Origin: Karstenula rhodostoma CBS 690.94
Taxonomy: Eukaryota; Ascomycota; Dothideomycetes; Pleosporales; Didymosphaeriaceae
Assembly (NCBI GenBank): GCA_010093485.1
Contig: MU001505.1
Span: 461,375-525,374, forward strand
DNA length: 64,000 bases
Direction of reading: 5' to 3'
Shown: piece by piece, positions 58,241 through 64,000 of the stretch
How the letters are laid out: every line of letters begins with the position of its first letter
How positions within the stretch are numbered: the stretch's first letter is position 1
Notes under the pieces: model-generated
Seen by the model: only the letters and a program-made list of their open reading frames with translations
What the model was told of the DNA's origin: nothing
The model's database searches: none
Program-made: the position numbers and the translations under genes

Positions 58241-61200
58241 CTTATATTAGTAATTCTATAAAGTAGACTAATTTTAATTACTAGTAGTACTAGTACTATA
58301 TTTCTAGCCCTAATTATATTTCTAGCCCTAGCTTTCTCTCTCTTACTATTTCTATAGCTTAGGTATACTAGCCCTTTAGTACCCTCCCCTAGAAACCCCT
58401 AGGTACTCCCCTAAGTACCCTCTTTACTTATATAGTAGTACTCCCCTTACCTATATATTAGGTACTTTAGTATAGATAAATATCTAATAATATAATATAT
58501 ATTATTAATTTTACTCTTAAAGAGTAGTCTCTAATTATATAGCTATTAAAATAATAAATAGGCTAAAAAGAGGACTTTTAATAATTTAAGTATAAGTAGT
58601 CTAGTTTAGAGACTATAACTAGAGATAATAATATTTAGGTACCCTTTAAATACTTCTTTTACCCTCTTTATTTTCTTTCTTATTAGTTAAGCTATAACTT
58701 ATACTATATATAGGCTAATTATAACTAGTTTATACTAGTTAATTCTATAGTAGAAATAAGTAGGCTAAGGATAAAAAAGGTAGTTTATTTATATTACTAA
58801 TATTAGTAGTATTACTAGCCCTATAAGTATCTCTCTAGACTTCTATTCTAAGGCTCCCTTAATTATTTATACCTTCCCTTTTTTTTATTTTTTCCCTTTT
58901 TTTTATCCTCTTCTACTTATCTTTATTATAGAGAAGCTAGTCTATACTAGTTAATTCTATAATAGAGATAAGTAGGCTAATAGTAAAAAAGGTAGACTAC
59001 TTTATATTACTAGCCCTAGTAGTATTACTAGCCCTATAAATACCCCCTTTACCTATATATTAAGTACTTTAGTATAAATTAATATTTAATAATATAATAT
59101 ATATTATTAATTTTATTCTTAAAGAGTAGTCTTTAATTATATAGTTCTTAAAAGTAGGAAGCTACTCTTTATAGTACTAGACTACTAGTTCCTATCTTTA
59201 CCTTCTTTATCCTTTTTATTCTATCCCTCTCCCTTATCTAGATAGGCTATAGATACCTATATATAAGCTAATTATAGCTAGTCTATATTAGTTAATCTTA
59301 TAATAACCTATATAGTATTACTAGTTTCTTAGGTACTCTCTTAGCTATTTATATACTCCCTTTTCTTTATTTTCTCTATTTTTACTAGTATAGACTAACT
59401 ATAGTTATACTATATATAGACTAATTATAGCTAGTCTATACTAATTAATTATATAGTAATCTATATAGTTCCCTAGTAATTATAAATTATAGCTAGACTA
59501 TTAGACTAGGTAATTTCCCTTATATATATAGCTAGCTTTAACTATTAATAATACTAGTAATATATTTCTAATACTAGTTATTAGATATATTTTTTTAATA
59601 TAGTTATTATAGTAATATATAAATAGTAGTTTAGTAAATAGATAAGTCTATACTTAGGTATATACTAAGTAACTACTTTTCTTCTCTTTAATATATATAA
59701 TTATATTATTTAATTCTAAGTACTTTAATCCTATCTAGAATACCTATAAGTAGTCCTATTCTAAAATAGTTAATATTTAATATTATTCTAGTCCCTATAC
59801 CTATTATAATATCTAAAGAAGGGGAATAATACCCCCTTCCTTAAGGAAAGGTAGTAAGAATCTACTATTATCTACCCTTATTTTTACTACTACTACCTTA
59901 CTTACTATAGAGGGTATTATTATAAGTAACTTAGCTATTACTACTATAAGTTTAATTTTCTATACTATAGGTAGAGTAATATACTAAGTAATTATAATTC
60001 TATACCTATACTTATATCTATACTACTATAAGCCTAATTCTCTATATTATAGATAAAGTAATATATTAAGTAAATATAGTTCTATATTTATATCTATACC
60101 TATACTATTATAAGCCTAACCCTCTATACTATAAGTAAAGTAATATATTAAGTAATTATAGTCTTATATCTATACCCTTATTATTAGTACTATTATTAGT
60201 ACTACTTTTATCCTTATCTAACTTAGTATAGGTACTAGTACCTATATTAGTATTTTTATTACTATAAAGTCCTTTTTTAGGGCCTATAAATATTAAGATA
60301 TTAGTGCCTATAATATTACTAGTTAGGATACTAAAAAAGAGGGAATATCTTTTACTAAATAAAGCTAAATAGGCTATAAAGAAGCTCTACTATATAGTAA
60401 ATAAAAAAACCTAATAAAAGAAGACTTAGGTAGAGGGGCGTAGGCCTAAGTAGAGAAGAAATTAAAGCTATTAATTTAATATATATTTATATATAATTTA
60501 GGGTTAGAAATATATATATAATATTCTATACTAAAGTAAGATAGTAATAAGATTATTATTATAATTAAGGCTAGTAATATAGTACTAGTATTATAAGTAA
60601 CTAGAACTAGATATAAAACTATATATTTCTACTAATAATATATTTCTTCTATACCTCCCTCTAGAAATTTATAATAAGATTTAGAAATATATAGTTATTA
60701 TTACTAGTTACTAGAGCTAGAAATATACTACTAGTACTACTAGTAATTAGGACTAGAAATAAAGCTTTATACCTTTACTAATAATATATTTATTAGACTA
60801 TAATATACCTCTTCTATATCTCTCCCTAGATATCTATAATAATATCTAGAGGTATTAAAGTTTTTATTTCTATATAGCTTTTATATAGTATATAATATAT
60901 TAGTATAAAAAAATATTTTATTAAATATTCTAAAACTACCTCCTATTTATATTAGATTAACTACTAGGTATATTTTAAAGAGAGTTTATATTTAAGGAAT
61001 TAGTACTACTAAGGAGAAACTTTAATATTACTATCTTATTAGTAAGTATATAAGATAAAAGGTATTAGAGTTAAAAAAAAAAAATAATTATACTATAATA
61101 AAGTTAAGAGGAGTAGTCTAATATATTTATATCTATAAGAAACTTTATAGCTATTAAATAATCTCTTTATAAATAATCTTTTAATAAAACTAACCTATCT

Positions 61201-61362
61201 ATATAGTAATAAAAAAATAAGATACCTCTAAATAAGCTTTATTTTTTATTAGTTTTAGTAAATTAATAATAGTATTATCTCTATATAAACTTATAGTATA
61301 CTCTATATATCTAACTATATAGAAATATTAACTTAAAAGTTATAACTCTTCTCTAGTACTAG

Positions 61363-62425
61363 AAGTATAGTAGTAGATTTATTAATATATCTCTTTTACT
61401 AGTACTTTCCTCTCTACTACTACTAGAAGTATAGTAGTAGATCTATTAATATACTTTTTTTTTACTAACTCTCTCCTCCCCCTCCCTACTACTACTACCG
61501 CCTATCCCTACTAGTATAATCTATAAAAGTATATTAATAAGAGTAATATATATATATTTAAGTAGTTATATTTAGCTAGAAGTAGTATAATAAGCTCTAT
61601 TACTAAAATATAGAGTAGATATAGCTTAGTAAATAAGAATCTAGACTTTACTATATAAATATATAATACTATACTAACTAAGTTTAATTAGTATTTATTA
61701 GCTATTAGGTATACTTTTTATACTTTAAGTAAATTTATATTTTATTTTAAATAGTTAACTATAATACTATAGTTCCTTTCTTTTTTTTTTCTTCTTTTTT
61801 CTCTTTATTATTACTACTACTATTACTACTAGAAGTATAGTAGTAGATTTATTAATATATCTTTTTTTTACTAGTTTCCTCTTCCCCCTTACTACTATTA
61901 CTACTTAGAGATTAATAAGTTTTTAAGGGTAATTATTTACTTACCCTAAAGCCTTTATATATCTAGTAGTATAGAGTATAAATTTATAATAAGGGGACTA
62001 TATAGTTTTTTATTTATTACTACTACTAGAAGTATAATAATAAATCTACTAATATATCTTTCTTTTACTAACTTTTTTTTCTCCTTTACTACTATTACTA
62101 CTTAGAGACTAATAAGTTTTTAAGAGTAACTATCTACCTACTCTAAAGCCTTTATATATCTAGTAATATAAAATATAAATTTATAAAAAGGAGATTATAT
62201 AAGAACTATTACTACTACTACTTATTTCTACTAATATAATTTATAAGAGTATATTAATAAGAGTATATATTTAAATAGTTATTCCTATATTTTAAATAAA
62301 TTTATATTCTATTTTAGGTAATTAACTATAATATTATAGTTTCTCTTCCTCCTTTTTTATTACTACTATTACTACTACTAGAAGTATAGTAGTAAATCTA
62401 CTAATATATTTCTCTTTTACTAGTT
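61363..62425. repeat. Dispersed copies of a roughly 45-bp module
   Basis: The module ACTAGAAGTATAGTAGTA followed by (A/G)AT(C/T)TA(C/T)TAATATA and a pyrimidine run recurs near 61,363, 61,428, 61,829, 62,027 and 62,375, all in the same orientation. Confidence 0.75.
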
Positions 62426-62865
62426 TTCCTTCCTCCCTCCTCTCTTATTACTATTACTACTTAGAAATTAATATATTTTTAGAAGTAATTATTTATTTAC
62501 CTTAAAGCCTCTATATATCTATAAGCTCTTATATTAGTAATAATTATTAGTATAAGACTAAATAATAAACTCTTATATTAGTAGTAACTATTAGTATAAG
62601 GCTAAATAATAAGCTCTTATACTAGTAGTAAATAGTATATATATATAGTAATATTTAAATATATATTTTTAAAGAAAATAATAGATTCCTATTTCCTATA
62701 TATATATTACTATTATACTAATAGTTACTATTAGTATAGAAGAAGGCTATAATATAAGAATATAAAATTATATATATTCTATTATATAAAATATCCCTTT
62801 TAAAGATATTCTATACTTAAAAAAGGAAACTTTTCCCTATTTATAAGATTTATTACCTATTTTAA

Positions 62866-62952
62866 CTAAAGTTTCCCTATATAGGGATATAATATACTTA
62901 TATAGGGATATAATATATCTATCTAGGTAAATATATCCCTATTATAGGGAAA
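62866..62952. repeat. Hairpin-like inverted repeat at the right edge
   Basis: AGTTTCCCTATATAGGGATA near the left side and TATCCCTATTATAGGGAAAC on the right are inverted copies (one-base gap), enclosing about 45 bp. The outer copy is also the inner half of the right border repeat. Confidence 0.75.
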
Positions 62953-62966
62953 CTCTGGCCGTAGTG
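62929..62966. repeat. Right outer inverted repeat of the AT-rich block
   Basis: Ends GGCCGTAGTG at 62966; its reverse complement matches the left border at 39802. Normal composition resumes immediately after. Confidence 0.65.
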
Positions 62967-63330
62967 AGATCGTGAACGATGATTCCTCATCATTCTCGAC
63001 ACAGCAAATTCCAGCACGATTGGTCTAATGCAACCATGAAGTTGAGACGGGCTGGCTCGGCGAAGGCTCGTTATTCCGCGTGGGTTTGGGGCTGATCGAA
63101 GTGCGAAACTCGTTCGAAAGCCTCACTTTGTGGTTAATGATGGTGTACACCATGACAATTTACTCGTCCAGGGACATCGTGGGGACGGATGGGATGCTGA
63201 CACCCATCCTGAGCAGCTTTATCCTAGGTAGATATCCCTGATCACGTCCACGTCGTATTATCTGCGCCATATCATCGCCCAAATGTACCACCTTCTTGGG
63301 AAAGCTTAATGTATTTCAACCCATGTTTAG
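62967..63330. other. Gene-free stretch right of the AT-rich block
   Basis: Normal composition. Short frames only; nothing recognised. Confidence 0.5.
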
Positions 63331-64000
63331 CTATACCGGGTGGGCGGATATGCAGAAACCCCGTGATAATTGGTTCGTCTGGGGTGTTTCGGACGTAGGG
63401 AGCCATTTGTACCAATTTTCCATAGAAATAAAGTTATTTCTATAGAAAGGTGGCACAAGGACTTTTACAAGGCATAATAAGCTCTTCTTCCCAATTTGCA
63501 TGATCCTTATGTTTTGGAAGGGCTTCTTTATGGTATCGTCGGACTCATCGTATTCCTCCGAGTATGCCTCCGGGTTGAACAATGATGGACACGTAGCGCT
63601 GACGCATAGGTGATGGTAGTGTAAGCTCGGAGTAGCACTGTGCAACGTTGAGCAGATGTGTCCACCAATGGGCGCGTAGAGGTGGTTGTAGCCGCTGTAG
63701 TCCAGCTCCAAGCTGCGGCATGATTATGGTAGCGCCAATACAATATGCATATAGACCGTTGAGCTGCGTACTAGTAATCCTTTCACCTGGCCATATGTCT
63801 TAAACATCTCTAGGAAACGGATGATGTCCTTATCCGTAATATAGATATAAGACTAGAAAACTGGGATACTGGTGTGACTCTATTCCTTGCATCCGAGGCT
63901 TGCCTACCTACTTGTGACAGCTTCTTGAACACGATCGTGTTTAGCTTGGTGGGCAGCTTGTCGAAATGAACGGGCGACTGGACATAAGCGGGAGTCGCAC
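63331..64000 (-). pseudogene. Unidentified coding region, probably broken, running off the window
   Basis: Minus-strand pieces look protein-like but do not join cleanly. They are an open frame from the window edge to 63912 (SPVHFDKLPTKLNTIVFKK), a GTAGGT donor, a possible acceptor TCTAG giving YIYITDKDIIRFLEMFKTYG (63852 downward, ending at TAA), and a 126-codon frame at 63711-63331 (ELDYSGYNHLYAPIGGH; NPEAYSEEYDESDDT). No family was recognised. It may be a multi-exon gene with introns I cannot place, or a gene damaged next to the AT block. Confidence 0.35.

Larger units (their letters stand above)
39830..62950. other. 23-kb AT-rich block with extreme RIP signature
   Basis: The sequence is almost wholly composed of TA, AG, CT and homopolymer steps; CpA and TpG are nearly absent over the whole stretch, and CpG is rare. 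Only isolated exceptions were found by eye (for example near 41,997, 45,738, 46,227, 46,690, 47,487, 53,758, 54,165 and 60,305). This is what repeated CpA to TpA mutation of both strands (RIP) leaves. No intact gene is present: stop codons occur every few codons except across some tandem arrays. Two runs of ten N mark assembly gaps. It is most likely ruined transposable elements; a regional centromere core or subtelomere-like isochore is an alternative. Confidence 0.9.

Noticed and set aside
39830..62950. Intact retrotransposon or DNA transposon genes within the AT block
   Set aside because: Every frame inspected is interrupted every few codons apart from tandem arrays; no reverse transcriptase, integrase or transposase motif could be read.
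39830..62950. CRISPR-like array from regular short repeats
   Set aside because: The repeats are directly tandem with no unique spacers, and the genome is fungal.
39830..62950. Mitochondrial DNA insertion as the cause of AT richness
   Set aside because: No mitochondrial gene motif or GC-cluster was seen, and CpA/TpG loss is the mark of RIP, not of mitochondrial composition.

Overview
The window is nuclear DNA of a filamentous ascomycete, most probably a dothideomycete of the Pleosporales type. The evidence is short GT-AG introns of about 45-125 nt with CTAAC/CTGAC-like branch sites, a fungal-only complex I subunit, DUF3176, DUF7923 and lipocalin-like secreted families, and a GC-equilibrated gene-rich part (1-39,800) abutting a 23 kb AT-only block (39,802-62,966) of the kind made by repeat-induced point mutation (RIP).

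Layout of the gene-rich part: a truncated protoglobin gene (-) and a small Cys-rich membrane protein (-); the decayed remains of a DUF6604-like gene (-); a secreted lipocalin-like protein (+) and a secreted GH5 cellulase (-); a four-exon RING/coiled-coil protein (-); a mitochondrial complex I 21-kDa subunit (-) facing a 63-residue SCA7 zinc protein (+); a secreted carboxylesterase (-); a TmpA-like membrane flavo-oxidoreductase (-) divergent from a six-exon acyl-CoA-ligase-like enzyme (+); a second secreted carboxylesterase (+); an NmrA/isoflavone-reductase-like protein (+); a single-pass membrane protein with a PPxY tail (-); two small proteins of unknown role; a cytochrome P450 (+); a mitochondrial RRM protein (+); a DUF7923 protein (+); a small secreted protein (-); a Pof1-type nucleotidyltransferase (-); and a DUF3176 membrane protein (-) carrying a 90-bp insertion in its last coding part.

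The genes form no obvious single pathway. Between 13 and 30 kb there is an accessory-looking set (two type B carboxylesterases, CoA ligase, membrane flavoprotein, NmrA-like reductase, P450) that could act on plant-derived or secondary-metabolite acids and esters. Housekeeping genes (complex I subunit, RRM protein, Pof1-like enzyme) are interspersed.

The AT block has almost no CpA or TpG dinucleotide and no ordinary gene. It contains two 10-base N gaps and many tandem arrays, some of which keep long stop-free frames. Its outer edges carry an inverted repeat beginning CACTACGGC, which suggests the whole block is one RIP-ruined transposon or a nest of them. The last kilobase returns to normal composition and holds an unidentified, probably broken coding region on the minus strand.
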